This document shows positions 43,897 through 52,279 of a stretch of 64,000 bases of DNA, piece by piece. This stretch comes from RGIG3178 sp964533965. Lineage in GTDB: Bacteria > Bacillota > Clostridia > Christensenellales > QAND01. The position numbers and the translations under genes are program-made. The notes under the pieces were generated by a model that saw only the letters and a program-made list of their open reading frames with translations, was not told the origin of the DNA and did not search any database. The first letter of the stretch is position 1. Every line of letters starts with the position of its first letter. The stretch is taken from contig CAZHNN010000014.1 in the NCBI GenBank assembly GCA_964533965.1, positions 1 through 64,000 on the forward strand, written 5' to 3'.

Positions 43897-44754
43897 TCAC
43901 GCAATAAACATAGTGCCGATGCCTTCATCGGAAAACATTTCAATCAAAATGGAATGCGGAATGCGGCCGTCGATCATCACGGCCTTTTTGACCCCTTCCC
44001 GAACGACCTTTTCGCAGCCCTGCACCTTGGGGATCATGCCGCCGCTGATGATGCCCCTTTGGATGAGCGTTTCGACCTCATCCACCTTCACGACGGGGAT
44101 CAGCGTGTTCTCGTCCTTCACGTCCTCCATAAGCCCGCGGATGTCGGTGAGCGTAATGAGGCTTTCAGCCTTCAGGGCAGAGGCTATTTCGCAAGCCGCC
44201 GTATCGGCGTTGATGTTGTATACCGTTCCCTTATCGTCCACCCCGACGGTTGCGATAACCGGGATATATCCGTTGCTTAGCGCGTTCAATATCGGCGCGG
44301 TGTCGATGTTGGTGATGTCGCCCACAAGCCCGAGCTCTTCATCCAATTGCTTCGCCTGGATCATGCTGCCGTCGATGCCGCACAGTCCTATCGCCTTGCC
44401 GCCCAGCACGCCAATCAAGGACACGAGATCCTTATTGGTCTTGCCCGCCAGCACCATCTGAACCACTTCCGCGGTGGACTCGTCGGTGTAGCGCAGCCCG
44501 TTGACAAAGCGGGATTCGATGCCAAGCTTCTTGAGCATGTCAGTGATCTCCGGCCCGCCGCCGTGTACGAGCACCACCTTGATGCCCACCAGGGACAGCA
44601 GGATGATGTCGCTCATCACATCGCGCTTGAGATCGGGGTTAATCATGGCATTTCCGCCATATTTGACGACGACGATCTTGCCCGTGTATTTCTGAATATA
44701 GGGCAAGGCTGCTGTGAGCACCTGTGCTTTCATCGTAGTGGTGATTTGCTGCAT
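43897..44754 (-). CDS. argB: Acetylglutamate kinase
   Basis: A 285-residue amino acid kinase phosphorylating N-acetylglutamate. KYGGNAM near residue 31 and LVHGGGPEITDML near 63 are the ATP/substrate motifs, and GGMIPKVQGCEKVV near 205 is characteristic. The N-terminal part before the kinase core is about 25 residues long, so the extra helix associated with arginine-inhibited ArgB may be present. The ATG at 44754 follows GGGGGAAG; the upstream open extension overlaps argJ and is rejected. Confidence 0.95.
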   Translation of the reverse strand: MQQITTTMKAQVLTAALPYIQKYTGKIVVVKYGGNAMINPDLKRDVMSDIILLSLVGIKVVLVHGGGPEITDMLKKLGIESRFVNGLRYTDESTAEVVQMVLAGKTNKDLVSLIGVLGGKAIGLCGIDGSMIQAKQLDEELGLVGDITNIDTAPILNALSNGYIPVIATVGVDDKGTVYNINADTAACEIASALKAESLITLTDIRGLMEDVKDENTLIPVVKVDEVETLIQRGIISGGMIPKVQGCEKVVREGVKKAVMIDGRIPHSILIEMFSDEGIGTMFIA

Positions 44755-44767
44755 GATTTCTTCCCCC

Positions 44768-45985
44768 TTATGAACGGTAGTCGCCGTTGATGCGCACATA
44801 GTCATAGGTCAAGTCACAGCCCCAGGCGGTAGCAGCCCCTGTTCCCTGGCCCATAAAGATGTTTAGGCTTATCTCATCCTGCAACAGGATCTCCTTCGCC
44901 TTTTCCTCAGAAAATTCGATTCCTGATCCGTTTTCGCAGACCTGGATCTCACCGGCTTTACTGCCGATGGACACCGCGATCGTATCCACCGAAAAATCGC
45001 CTTCGGCGTATCCTATCGCGCAGAGTATCCTGCCCCAGTTCGCGTCCGAGCCGAAGATAGCTGTTTTGACGAGGCTAGAGCAGATCACGGATTTTGCGAT
45101 ACCCTTTGCAAGAGCCGTCGTGGGCGCCTCATATACGTTGCAGACGATCAGTTTCGTTGCGCCCTCTCCGTCCGCCGCGATGCACTTGGCAAGATACGCA
45201 CACACTTGCTTCAGAGCCGCCAAAAACGCGTCGAAATCCGGCCCTTGCGCAGTGATCTTTGCATTTTCTGCCTGGCCGTTTGCCATAATGGATACCATGT
45301 CGTTGGTGGAGGTATCCCCATCCACGCTGATCATATTGAACGTATCATCAACCGCTGACGACAGCGCTTTTTGCAGCATCGGGGCGGAGATTGCGGCGTC
45401 GGTCGTTAAAAACCCGAGCATCGTCGCCATATTCGGGTGGATCATACCGGATCCTTTGGCGATCCCGCCGATGATGACTTCCTTGCCGTCGATCACGGTG
45501 CTCACGGCAACCGACTTCGGCTTGAGGTCCGTCGTCATGATGGCTTCCGCCGCAGCGTCGTTGCCTGAATCCGACAATGTCGGAGCCAGCATTTCAATGC
45601 CTTTTTCAATAGGCTCAATCTCCAGCGGCTGACCGATGACGCCGGTCGATGCCACGATCACGTCGTCCGCCTTGATGCCAAGCGCCTTTGCCGTCAAGTC
45701 GCACATCGCCTGCGCTATTTGAATGCCATTTGCATTGCAGGTGTTCGCGTTGCCGCTGTTCACCACGACGGCCTGCGCCATCCCGTCTTCGAGGTTCGTC
45801 TTGGTAACGACGATGGGTGCGCCCGCGACCTTGTTCTTCGTATATACCGCGGCAGCCGTGCAGGGGGTGGGACTGTAGATGATCCCCAGATCCCGTTTGG
45901 ATTGATTCTTGCGGATCCCGCAGTGGATACCGCCAGCAACAAATCCCTTCGGCGCGCAGATACTACCTTGTTTTGGTGCGATCAT
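44768..45985 (-). CDS. argJ: Bifunctional glutamate N-acetyltransferase/ornithine acetyltransferase
   Basis: A 405-residue enzyme that transfers the acetyl group from acetylornithine to glutamate, making arginine synthesis cyclic. It is an autoprocessed heterodimer; the cleavage motif MIHPNMATMLGFLTTDA near residue 180 contains the nucleophilic Thr. The ATG at 45985 overlaps the argC stop by four bases (ATGA) and has GGAGG nine bases upstream. With argJ present neither argA nor argE is required. Confidence 0.95.
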   Translation of the reverse strand: MIAPKQGSICAPKGFVAGGIHCGIRKNQSKRDLGIIYSPTPCTAAAVYTKNKVAGAPIVVTKTNLEDGMAQAVVVNSGNANTCNANGIQIAQAMCDLTAKALGIKADDVIVASTGVIGQPLEIEPIEKGIEMLAPTLSDSGNDAAAEAIMTTDLKPKSVAVSTVIDGKEVIIGGIAKGSGMIHPNMATMLGFLTTDAAISAPMLQKALSSAVDDTFNMISVDGDTSTNDMVSIMANGQAENAKITAQGPDFDAFLAALKQVCAYLAKCIAADGEGATKLIVCNVYEAPTTALAKGIAKSVICSSLVKTAIFGSDANWGRILCAIGYAEGDFSVDTIAVSIGSKAGEIQVCENGSGIEFSEEKAKEILLQDEISLNIFMGQGTGAATAWGCDLTYDYVRINGDYRS

Positions 45986-46929
45986 AACCATTCTCCTCCA
46001 AGTAACGATGTGCATTCGTCCATTCCCAACGCGATGTTCAGATTCTGGATCGCGGCGCCCGATGCTCCCTTGCCCAGATTGTCAAGCACGCTCACCAGGG
46101 TGATCATATCGTCGTTGCCGATCACGTGCAGCTTCAGGTAACAGGTGTTTTTTATCTCGTTGGCCGCCAGGAACCCGTCACCTTCCATGCCATGCACGCT
46201 GATAAGCTTCTGCCCTTTGTAATAGTCGCTCAATATCTGCTGCAACTCCGCACGCTTTACCTTTTTGTTTAGCATCTTCGTATACAGAGGAATGCTCACC
46301 GCCATACCGCTGTAGAAGTCACAGACGATCGGGTTGAAAATGGGCGGAGAATCCAGTTCTGCGACCTGCTGCATTTCCGGCAAATGTTTGTGGCTGAGCG
46401 CAAGCCCGTACTGCCTGGGGCTGTCGAGCTGATAAGGGCGTTCAGAATTCTCGTATTCCGCTATCATTTTCTTTCCGCCGCCGCTGTACCCCGAAATCCC
46501 ATGGCAGGTGAACGGATACGCCTTGTCCGCGATGCCCAATGCGATCAATGGGTATACCGCGACCAAAAACCCCGTAGCATAACAGCCCGGGTTCGCGATG
46601 CGCTTGCTTTTTGCGATGTTGGCCCGGTGTGATGCGGACAGTTCGGGCAAGCCATACTCCCAACCGGGCGTCACACGGTGCGCTGTACTCGCGTCGATCA
46701 CGAGTACTTTTTCGTTTGTAACGAACGTCACCGCCTCTTTGGCCGCATCGTCCGGCAGGCAGAGGAAAACGACATCCGCACTGTTCATCAGCCTGGTGCG
46801 TTCCGCCTTATCCTTGCGCAGTGACTCGTCGATGGTGATGAGCTCCACTTCGTCGTGATACGCCAAACGCCTTTGCAGCTGAAGGCCCGTGGTACCTTCC
46901 TGTCCGTCGATATACACCTTTACTTTCAT
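45982..46929 (-). CDS. argC: N-acetyl-gamma-glutamyl-phosphate reductase (short type)
   Basis: A 315-residue NADPH-dependent reductase. The N-terminal DGQEGTTGLQLQRRL replaces the usual GASGYxG motif, catalytic Cys is in IANPGCYATGFL near residue 117, and SGYSGGGKKMI follows. Its length and the QEGTTGL start mark the shorter, second ArgC type rather than the 345-residue type. First gene of the arginine operon; the promoter and ARG-box-like sites lie 90-140 nt upstream. Confidence 0.94.
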   Translation of the reverse strand: MKVKVYIDGQEGTTGLQLQRRLAYHDEVELITIDESLRKDKAERTRLMNSADVVFLCLPDDAAKEAVTFVTNEKVLVIDASTAHRVTPGWEYGLPELSASHRANIAKSKRIANPGCYATGFLVAVYPLIALGIADKAYPFTCHGISGYSGGGKKMIAEYENSERPYQLDSPRQYGLALSHKHLPEMQQVAELDSPPIFNPIVCDFYSGMAVSIPLYTKMLNKKVKRAELQQILSDYYKGQKLISVHGMEGDGFLAANEIKNTCYLKLHVIGNDDMITLVSVLDNLGKGASGAAIQNLNIALGMDECTSLLGGEWL

Positions 46930-47016
46930 TGTCTATCCCCCGAATGGTCAAATTTCTGACATTCCGCCTCAATGGCGGCCTGTTGCTTTATAAATTTGGC
47001 GTTTCAGCTATGCTGT

Positions 47017-47055
47017 CTTGCATGATTATGCAATAATAATGCTGATTATAACAAT
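47017..47055 (-). promoter_or_regulatory. Pair of ARG-box-like operators before argC
   Basis: CTTGCATGATTATGCAAT (47017-47034) is a near-perfect ArgR/AhrC-type palindrome (TTGCAT...ATGCAA). After a 3-bp spacer, AATGCTGATTATAACAAT (47038-47055) is a degenerate second copy. The 18 + 3 + 18 layout is that of paired ARG boxes. The second box covers the promoter -10 and the first the likely transcription start, as expected for arginine repression. Inferred by motif only. Confidence 0.65.
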
Positions 47056-47072
47056 AATATTCAAAATGTCAA
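47045..47072 (-). promoter_or_regulatory. Promoter of the arginine operon
   Basis: Minus-strand TTGACA (+ 47067-47072), 16-nt spacer, TATAAT (+ 47045-47050): both hexamers are consensus. Confidence 0.8.
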
Positions 47073-47076
47073 GGAG

Positions 47077-47177
47077 TTATGCACAGTTTTTGCATATTAT
47101 TTCTGTAGTTCTTCAGATTTATAGCACTTTCGTCTATACATTGCATACAGGAGGTGAAAACCGTGTTCTTATACACG
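47077..47177 (+). other. DnaA-box-like sites in the argC-noc gap
   Basis: TTATGCACA (47077-47085) is a perfect match to the TTATNCACA DnaA-box consensus and TTATACACG (47169-47177) has one mismatch. They lie in an AT-rich stretch. The remainder of the 651-nt gap (46930-47580) holds the arg control region and otherwise no gene I can support; two sites alone do not define an origin. Confidence 0.35.
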
Positions 47178-47580
47178 CAGCAAAGATGTTCCGGCACCCC
47201 TTCAATTCTTTGTTTTCGACAATTTCTTCTATAATTTTCTGCAAAATAAATTGTCTATGTAGCCATATAAATTCAACCACGGAATTTGCCTATTGCTGGT
47301 GGCCGATATTTGACAGTAACAGCACGCTTTTTATTGGCCGGGAAATCCGTACAATAGGCACTTATCATTTTTTCGTCATGCTCCTTCTTTTATATTGTCA
47401 AGCAAGTGCTCTCATTGTCGGGGAAATGGCCAATGCATGTTTAAATATACTGTTACATATTGACGATATTTACCTCTATGTTGTCTTTGTTTGTCAGAAC
47501 ATGTCTTGTTTTGCTTTTCAGCAGGATTCGGCAATTATGATAACGAATTGTTGGTTACAAGCATAAAAGGAGTGACGTCG

Positions 47581-48402
47581 ATGCTACCCGATTCATCGTT
47601 ACAAACATCCGAATCCAAAGCGGTCCAATCCATTCCTGTACAGTGGATTCGGCCTAACCCTTATCAGCCAAGGCGCACATTTTCAGAGAAGAGCATCGAT
47701 GACCTGGCTCGTTCCATACGCCGTTATGGCCTGATGCAGCCGATCGTCGTTCGTCAAATAGGCCCTACGCAATATGAGCTGATCGCCGGCGAGCGCCGTC
47801 TACGGGCGACAAAGAGAGCGGGCCTTGCTACCATCGATGCGATCGTTCAAACCGTCGGAGAACAAGACAGTGCCGTGATGGCGCTAATCGAAAACCTCCA
47901 ACGCGAAAACCTTCACTTCTTCGACGAGGCGGAAGCGTTCCGCAACCTGTTGCTGGAGCATGGTATAACACAGGAAGAGTTGGCACGCCGGATCGGAAAA
48001 AATCAGAGCACCGTAGCCAACAAGCTGCGGATTCTAAAAATGGCGCCCAAGGTTCGCGAGGCTATTTTCAGTGGACATCTTACCGAGCGCCACGCACGAA
48101 CGCTACTTCGGGTGCCGGATGTAAATTTGCAGCTTCAGTTGGTACAGACCATACGGGATGCCGGTCTATCCGTTAAAGCTACAGAGGAATTGGTAGAGCG
48201 TACGTTGGACAAGCTCTATAAAGAGCACGAAGCGCCCACACGCAAGCGTATGTCCGGCATTATCCGCGACGGACGGCTTCTGATCAACAGCATCCGCAAG
48301 ATTGTGGAGCAGGTCAATACAGCCGGCTTGCCTGCCCGCATGCAGGTCAAGGACACCGCGGAATTGTATGAAGTCATCGTTTGCGTACCCAAACGTCGTT
48401 AA
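47581..48402 (+). CDS. noc: ParB-family protein, Noc-like (nucleoid occlusion)
   Basis: A 273-residue ParB-family DNA-binding protein. The N-terminal domain has the IRPNPYQPRRTFSEKSIDDL and AGERRLRATKRAGL blocks (CTP-binding fold), followed by a helix-turn-helix (TQEELARRIGKNQSTVANKLRILK, in outline) near residue 140. It lies upstream of parA-parB in the position of noc in Bacillus, and is shorter in the C-terminal half than a plasmid ParB. In Bacillus Noc blocks septum formation over the nucleoid; here that role is inferred from position and similarity. Start ATG follows AAAAGGAG. A second chromosomal ParB rather than true Noc remains possible. Confidence 0.8.
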   Translation: MLPDSSLQTSESKAVQSIPVQWIRPNPYQPRRTFSEKSIDDLARSIRRYGLMQPIVVRQIGPTQYELIAGERRLRATKRAGLATIDAIVQTVGEQDSAVMALIENLQRENLHFFDEAEAFRNLLLEHGITQEELARRIGKNQSTVANKLRILKMAPKVREAIFSGHLTERHARTLLRVPDVNLQLQLVQTIRDAGLSVKATEELVERTLDKLYKEHEAPTRKRMSGIIRDGRLLINSIRKIVEQVNTAGLPARMQVKDTAELYEVIVCVPKRR

Positions 48403-48435
48403 AACATCCATAGCTCTACCGTTTATTGGCAATAT

Positions 48436-48451
48436 TGTTTCACGTGAAACA
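48436..48451 (+). promoter_or_regulatory. parS: parS site 1
   Basis: TGTTTCACGTGAAACA, a perfect 16-bp palindrome matching the bacterial parS consensus, 34 nt after the noc-like gene. It is the loading site for ParB. Confidence 0.95.
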
Positions 48452-48526
48452 TTGCTATGGAGATAATTTTGAATACAGTGCCATTTAGAAATTCAAAGCT
48501 TTTGCATCATTCTTAGGAAATAGAAG

Positions 48527-48558
48527 GCGGCCAATGTTTCACGTGAAACATTGGCCGC
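48527..48558 (+). promoter_or_regulatory. parS: parS site 2 within a 32-bp perfect palindrome
   Basis: The same TGTTTCACGTGAAACA core (48535-48550) extended by GCGGCCAA / TTGGCCGC arms into a perfect palindrome of 32 bp. It abuts the -35 of the parA promoter, so ParB bound here could affect parA-parB expression. Confidence 0.95.
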
Positions 48559-48559
48559 G

Positions 48560-48588
48560 TTGCATTGTTCTTATCGGCAGGGTATAAT
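48560..48588 (+). promoter_or_regulatory. Promoter of parA-parB
   Basis: TTGCAT (48560-48565), 17-nt spacer, TATAAT (48583-48588), 30 nt before the parA start. Confidence 0.75.
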
Positions 48589-48618
48589 GACCTCGTACAT
48601 ATACAAGGGGGTGCTCCT

Positions 48619-49401
48619 TTGGGAAAAATCATCACCGTAGCCAACCAAAAAGGCGGCGTCGGTAAAACCACAACCAGCATCAATCTCAGCGCCTGCCTTG
48701 CGCGGTTAAGTCAGCGCGTACTGTTGGTTGACATTGACCCGCAAGGCAATTCCACAAGCGGATTGGGCATAGATAAAGAGACGCTTGGCGCTTCGATCTA
48801 TGACGTGCTCATCAACGGCACACAAGCAGAACAAGTTATCATGCCAACAAAAGTTGAAAACTTGTCCATTTTACCCAGCAATATACAGCTCGTCGGAGCG
48901 GAGATCGAACTTACCGGAATGATCGCAAGAGAGCACATCCTGCGCGGCGTATTGGATCCCATACGGACTAATTTTGACTTTATTATCGTGGATTGCCCGC
49001 CTTCTCTCGGGTTGTTGACTCTGAACGCCTTGACCGCTGCAGACAAAATTCTTGTTCCCATCCAATGCGAGTTCTTTGCGCTGGAAGGCCTCAGCCAATT
49101 GATCAACACGGTGAATATCGTCAGCAAGCGCCTGAACCCGAATCTTTCCATGGAAGGCGTCTTATTGACCATGTATGACCCCAGAACCAATCTCTCACAA
49201 CAGGTTGTCAGCGAAGTCAAAAAGTTCTTCAACAACAAGGTGTATGACACGATGATCCCTCGCAATGTCCGCCTTGGGGAAGCACCCAGTTTCGGCCTTC
49301 CCATCATCATGTATGACCCGACCTGCTCTGGCGCACGCGCATACATGGACCTTGCGGAAGAGGTAGTACGAGTGAACAAGGAGGAATCCCATGGCCAATA
49401 G
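48619..49401 (+). CDS. parA: Chromosome partitioning ATPase ParA/Soj
   Basis: A 260-residue deviant-Walker P-loop ATPase. NQKGGVGKTTTSINL near residue 10 (with signature lysine), the Walker A' DIDPQGNSTSGLG near 40 and Walker B IIVDCPPSLGLLT near 120 are intact. It dimerises on DNA with ATP and, with ParB-parS, drives origin segregation; in Bacillus Soj also controls DnaA. TTG start at 48619 behind AAGGGGG. It overlaps parB by 11 nt. Confidence 0.95.
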   Translation: MGKIITVANQKGGVGKTTTSINLSACLARLSQRVLLVDIDPQGNSTSGLGIDKETLGASIYDVLINGTQAEQVIMPTKVENLSILPSNIQLVGAEIELTGMIAREHILRGVLDPIRTNFDFIIVDCPPSLGLLTLNALTAADKILVPIQCEFFALEGLSQLINTVNIVSKRLNPNLSMEGVLLTMYDPRTNLSQQVVSEVKKFFNNKVYDTMIPRNVRLGEAPSFGLPIIMYDPTCSGARAYMDLAEEVVRVNKEESHGQ

Positions 49402-50275
49402 CATGAGACTGGGAAAAGGGCTTGGTGCTCTGTTGGGCGATTCGGTCTATGACCGCCCGCAAGAAATCGCAGAGGATAAAAGCGCTGGAGACCGCGTATT
49501 GATGTTAGATCTTCATCTGCTGGACCCCAACCCGTATCAGCCACGCACCGATTTTGACGAAGAGGGATTGGACGAGCTTGCGCAAAGCATCTCGATACAC
49601 GGCATCCTGCAACCGATTCTGGTCGTGAAGGGCATTTCAAACCGTTACACCATCATTGCAGGTGAGCGCCGTTGGCGCGCTGCACGTAAAGTCGGACTTT
49701 CCAACGTGCCGGCCATCGTACGCGAATATGACGACAGGCAGTTGATGGAAGCCGCTCTGATTGAGAATTTGCAGAGAACGGATCTGAACCCTGTTGAGGA
49801 AGCGGAAGCCATCGCCGTATTGATGAATAAATACGGATTGACTCAGGAAGTCGTCTCCGCACGTGTCGGAAAGTCTCGTTCCACTGTCGCGAATGCTCTT
49901 CGTATCCTGTCGTTGCCAGATTCCGTTTTGCAGATGGTTCGCGATGGGCGGCTTTCCAGCGGACACGCGCGCGCTGTGCTCATGGCACCATCCGAAGTGC
50001 AGCAATCCTTTGCGGAGCGCATTGTTTCCCAGGGTCTTAGCGTACGGCAGGCTGAAAAGCTTGCGCAAGCCTATAAACAACCCGCAGTGTCAAAAAAAGA
50101 GGAGCCCGTTGCCGATCCTCATATCCGTTCAGCCGAACAGGAATTACAACATGTGTTTGGGACGCGCGTTTCATTTTCGGGCGATCTTTCACGCGGGCGT
50201 ATTGCTATCGAGTATTACAGCCGTGACGACCTGGATCGAATCTATGAGATTCTGATGTCCTACAAAAGCAAGTGA
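49391..50275 (+). CDS. parB: Chromosome partitioning protein ParB/Spo0J
   Basis: A 294-residue parS-binding CTPase. It begins with the ParB-typical RLGKGLGALLGD box (ParA-interacting), followed by LDPNPYQPRTDFDEEGLDEL, AGERRWRAARKVG and ALIENLQRTDLNPVEEA, a helix-turn-helix near residues 150-190, and a C-terminal dimerisation domain. Two parS sites lie 0.8-1 kb upstream. ATG start after AGGAGGA within the parA end. It is the real ParB of this module, distinct from the Noc-like paralogue upstream. Confidence 0.95.
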   Translation: MANSMRLGKGLGALLGDSVYDRPQEIAEDKSAGDRVLMLDLHLLDPNPYQPRTDFDEEGLDELAQSISIHGILQPILVVKGISNRYTIIAGERRWRAARKVGLSNVPAIVREYDDRQLMEAALIENLQRTDLNPVEEAEAIAVLMNKYGLTQEVVSARVGKSRSTVANALRILSLPDSVLQMVRDGRLSSGHARAVLMAPSEVQQSFAERIVSQGLSVRQAEKLAQAYKQPAVSKKEEPVADPHIRSAEQELQHVFGTRVSFSGDLSRGRIAIEYYSRDDLDRIYEILMSYKSK

Positions 50276-50292
50276 TCTTTACCATTAAAAAA

Positions 50293-50314
50293 GGCTGCCG
50301 GAAGGCAGCCTTTT
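50293..50314 (+). terminator. Terminator of parA-parB
   Basis: GGCTGCC / GGCAGCC with a GGAA loop, followed by TTTTCTCTT and preceded by AAAAAA, so it can also end cvpA transcripts from the other strand. Confidence 0.85.
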
Positions 50315-50350
50315 CTCTTGTTATCATTTTCGTTGATACGGGGTGATTCC

Positions 50351-51064
50351 CTATAATATTGTCCCTTTTGTCAGCAGCAATACAAAATTGGATGCGTAGA
50401 AGAATCGGACCAAGGGGAAAGACATGACGGTCTGCGTCAGCGTCGGTGAATCCATTATGCTTAATGCGATCGGAAGCAATGCCACGATCATATAGCAGAT
50501 GAACGCGCCACGGGCCAGACCCATAAGCGCCCCCAACAGACCGTCATAATGCTTTAGCACAGGGAACGGATGCGCAGTATTTGTTGCATTGATAAAAAGT
50601 CCTATCAAAAGCCGGAAGAGCAAAAACAACAAAAGCATGGATAATATGTTCAGCGACGCATTTGCCACGGTGCTGTTAAAATATTCTCCCACCGTCAACA
50701 CCCCCTTGTTCGCGAGCGACTGGTGGACCATATTTTGCTTGATGAGATTGTCAAACGGGGAAACCAGTGAGCTCTTGTCCACGAGTTCGTTGATTGCCGC
50801 TGCATCCAGGTTTTTAACCGGCAGATATACCTGATCGACCGCCACGAGGTTCAACTTCGCAGCGCCTTCCGTATAACTTGTGAGCATCGTCATGAATTTG
50901 CTTCCGCTTAACGCCCAGCTCAATAGAGGGTGCAGCAAATACGCAGCAAGAAAGGAAACAAAACAACTGACCGTGCTCAACGCCGAAAACACAAAGCCGC
51001 GGTACATGCCGAAAACAACATACACCGCGATGAAGCATAGTATCAGGATATCGACAATACCCAT
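50351..51064 (-). CDS. CvpA family membrane protein
   Basis: A 237-residue protein of the CvpA (colicin V production) family with four main hydrophobic segments: two in the first 50 residues (VDILILCFIAVYVVFG, with the family's GxxRG-type MYRGFVFSALS turn), then LSMLLLFLLFRLLIGLF and LARGAFICYMIVALLPI. CvpA proteins are small inner-membrane proteins of unclear function, needed for colicin V export and stress resistance in proteobacteria. It has an extra loop (about 70-140) between the helices. Coupled to the DUF5711 gene by an 18-nt gap. ATG at 51064 is preferred. Confidence 0.8.
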   Translation of the reverse strand: MGIVDILILCFIAVYVVFGMYRGFVFSALSTVSCFVSFLAAYLLHPLLSWALSGSKFMTMLTSYTEGAAKLNLVAVDQVYLPVKNLDAAAINELVDKSSLVSPFDNLIKQNMVHQSLANKGVLTVGEYFNSTVANASLNILSMLLLFLLFRLLIGLFINATNTAHPFPVLKHYDGLLGALMGLARGAFICYMIVALLPIALSIMDSPTLTQTVMSFPLVRFFYASNFVLLLTKGTIL

Positions 51065-51082
51065 TCGCATCTGACCTCGATC

Positions 51083-52195
51083 CTATGGCAGCGTGATGAT
51101 ATATACCGCTTCTCCCACGATGCACAGAGCGTTCTTTTTTGTAGGCAGCGGTACGAAGGACGTCGCCTCAAAAGGCAGGTTATGCTCGCTAATGGTTGCA
51201 CCTTTCATTGATAACACACGGATCTTCTTTGCCGTATAAGCATATACTTTGTCCGTGTTAATGGAAACGGCTATGGTTGCCGATGGCATCTGCGCGAACA
51301 CGTCGCTTTCCCCTATTTGCAGTATGCGGGCCGTGGAAATGACCTTCTGTCCGCTTGATTCACCGCCCGGGATCATCAAAAACGTAGCCACTCCGCTCTT
51401 GGTCATTGAATCCTTATATTCCCAGCCATAGATGAGCTTCTCGCCTTTGTGAACTCCGACATAGTCCATCTGAATGATCTGATTGGTACCTACAGCGTAT
51501 AGCTTGTCACTGAGAAAGACCAAGTGTTGCAGCATCTGGCTCTCTATGGAAATATTGCCCGTGCTCGCCAGGTTTTTTCCGTATGTCATCAGCCTTGATA
51601 CCGGAACCACCGATCCGCCGTCGAGCATATATATATAGAAGGAATCCCCTTCGTAAAATCCATAATCCAGTATGTATTTGCCTTCAAACTCGTACCTGTT
51701 GACTTCGTTTCCGGTCTTGTCCAACAGAATGACGCGGTTCTTGTTCTCAAAGTCTGTATTGAGTACCGCCGTCAAAGTCTTGCCGCAGCGTACTTGCGTT
51801 ACGGAGCCATAGAATTCCTTGCTTGCAAGAGGTTCGCCGTTTGCAGTGAAAACCTGAACGCGTGTTTTGTCAAATGCAGCTACCAAGTCGTTGCTCGCGG
51901 CTACTTTCATACCCGGTGAAAGAATGGCTACGCTCCATTTTTCATTATCGGCATAGTCGATGCTTGTAAGCGATGTGTCCTTTATGAATAGGATTGATTT
52001 TTCCGTCGCAGTATAGGCATAAGTGGATTTAAAACGCAGCGCTTTTGCAGTGATATTATAATTTTTTGTGCCAAATAGTAAATTGATTATCACAACCAGT
52101 ATCACGACGGCCAACAGTCCCAATCCTGCCAACCTGATAATGCGCTGGTTGTAACCTTTACCCTTCTTCGCCCGAATGCGCGGTGGCGGGAACAT
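51083..52195 (-). CDS. DUF5711-family membrane-anchored beta-propeller-like protein
   Basis: A 370-residue protein with a basic N-terminal tail (about 1-18), one membrane helix (about 22-42, LAGLGLLAVVILVVIINLLF) and an extracellular domain of repeated beta segments such as YAYTATEKSILFIKD and DKLYAVGTNQIIQMD, suggestive of a WD/PQQ-type propeller. It matches DUF5711 proteins, which commonly accompany CvpA in Clostridia. No enzymatic motif is seen and the function is unknown. It has no lipobox. The gene follows UPF0180 by 84 nt on the same strand. Confidence 0.75.
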   Translation of the reverse strand: MFPPPRIRAKKGKGYNQRIIRLAGLGLLAVVILVVIINLLFGTKNYNITAKALRFKSTYAYTATEKSILFIKDTSLTSIDYADNEKWSVAILSPGMKVAASNDLVAAFDKTRVQVFTANGEPLASKEFYGSVTQVRCGKTLTAVLNTDFENKNRVILLDKTGNEVNRYEFEGKYILDYGFYEGDSFYIYMLDGGSVVPVSRLMTYGKNLASTGNISIESQMLQHLVFLSDKLYAVGTNQIIQMDYVGVHKGEKLIYGWEYKDSMTKSGVATFLMIPGGESSGQKVISTARILQIGESDVFAQMPSATIAVSINTDKVYAYTAKKIRVLSMKGATISEHNLPFEATSFVPLPTKKNALCIVGEAVYIITLP

Positions 52196-52279
52196 ACCTC
52201 TCCTCCTTGAGCTTGCATATGATTTTAATTATTCTATCATATTTCAAACCCAATCGTATCCCCTATATTGTTCCTTACG

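Noticed and set aside
47163..47234. Short GTG-started frame of 23 codons behind a good GGAGGTG site
   Set aside because: It is not rich in arginine or any regulated amino acid and has no further support; it could be chance.
47018..47566. 182-codon plus-strand open frame before noc
   Set aside because: Its start lies inside the arg operator, it has no ribosome site, and its composition is that of translated AT-rich noncoding DNA.
48166..48432. Minus-strand frame at the end of the Noc-like gene
   Set aside because: It is antisense to a well-supported coding region and runs towards a parS site.
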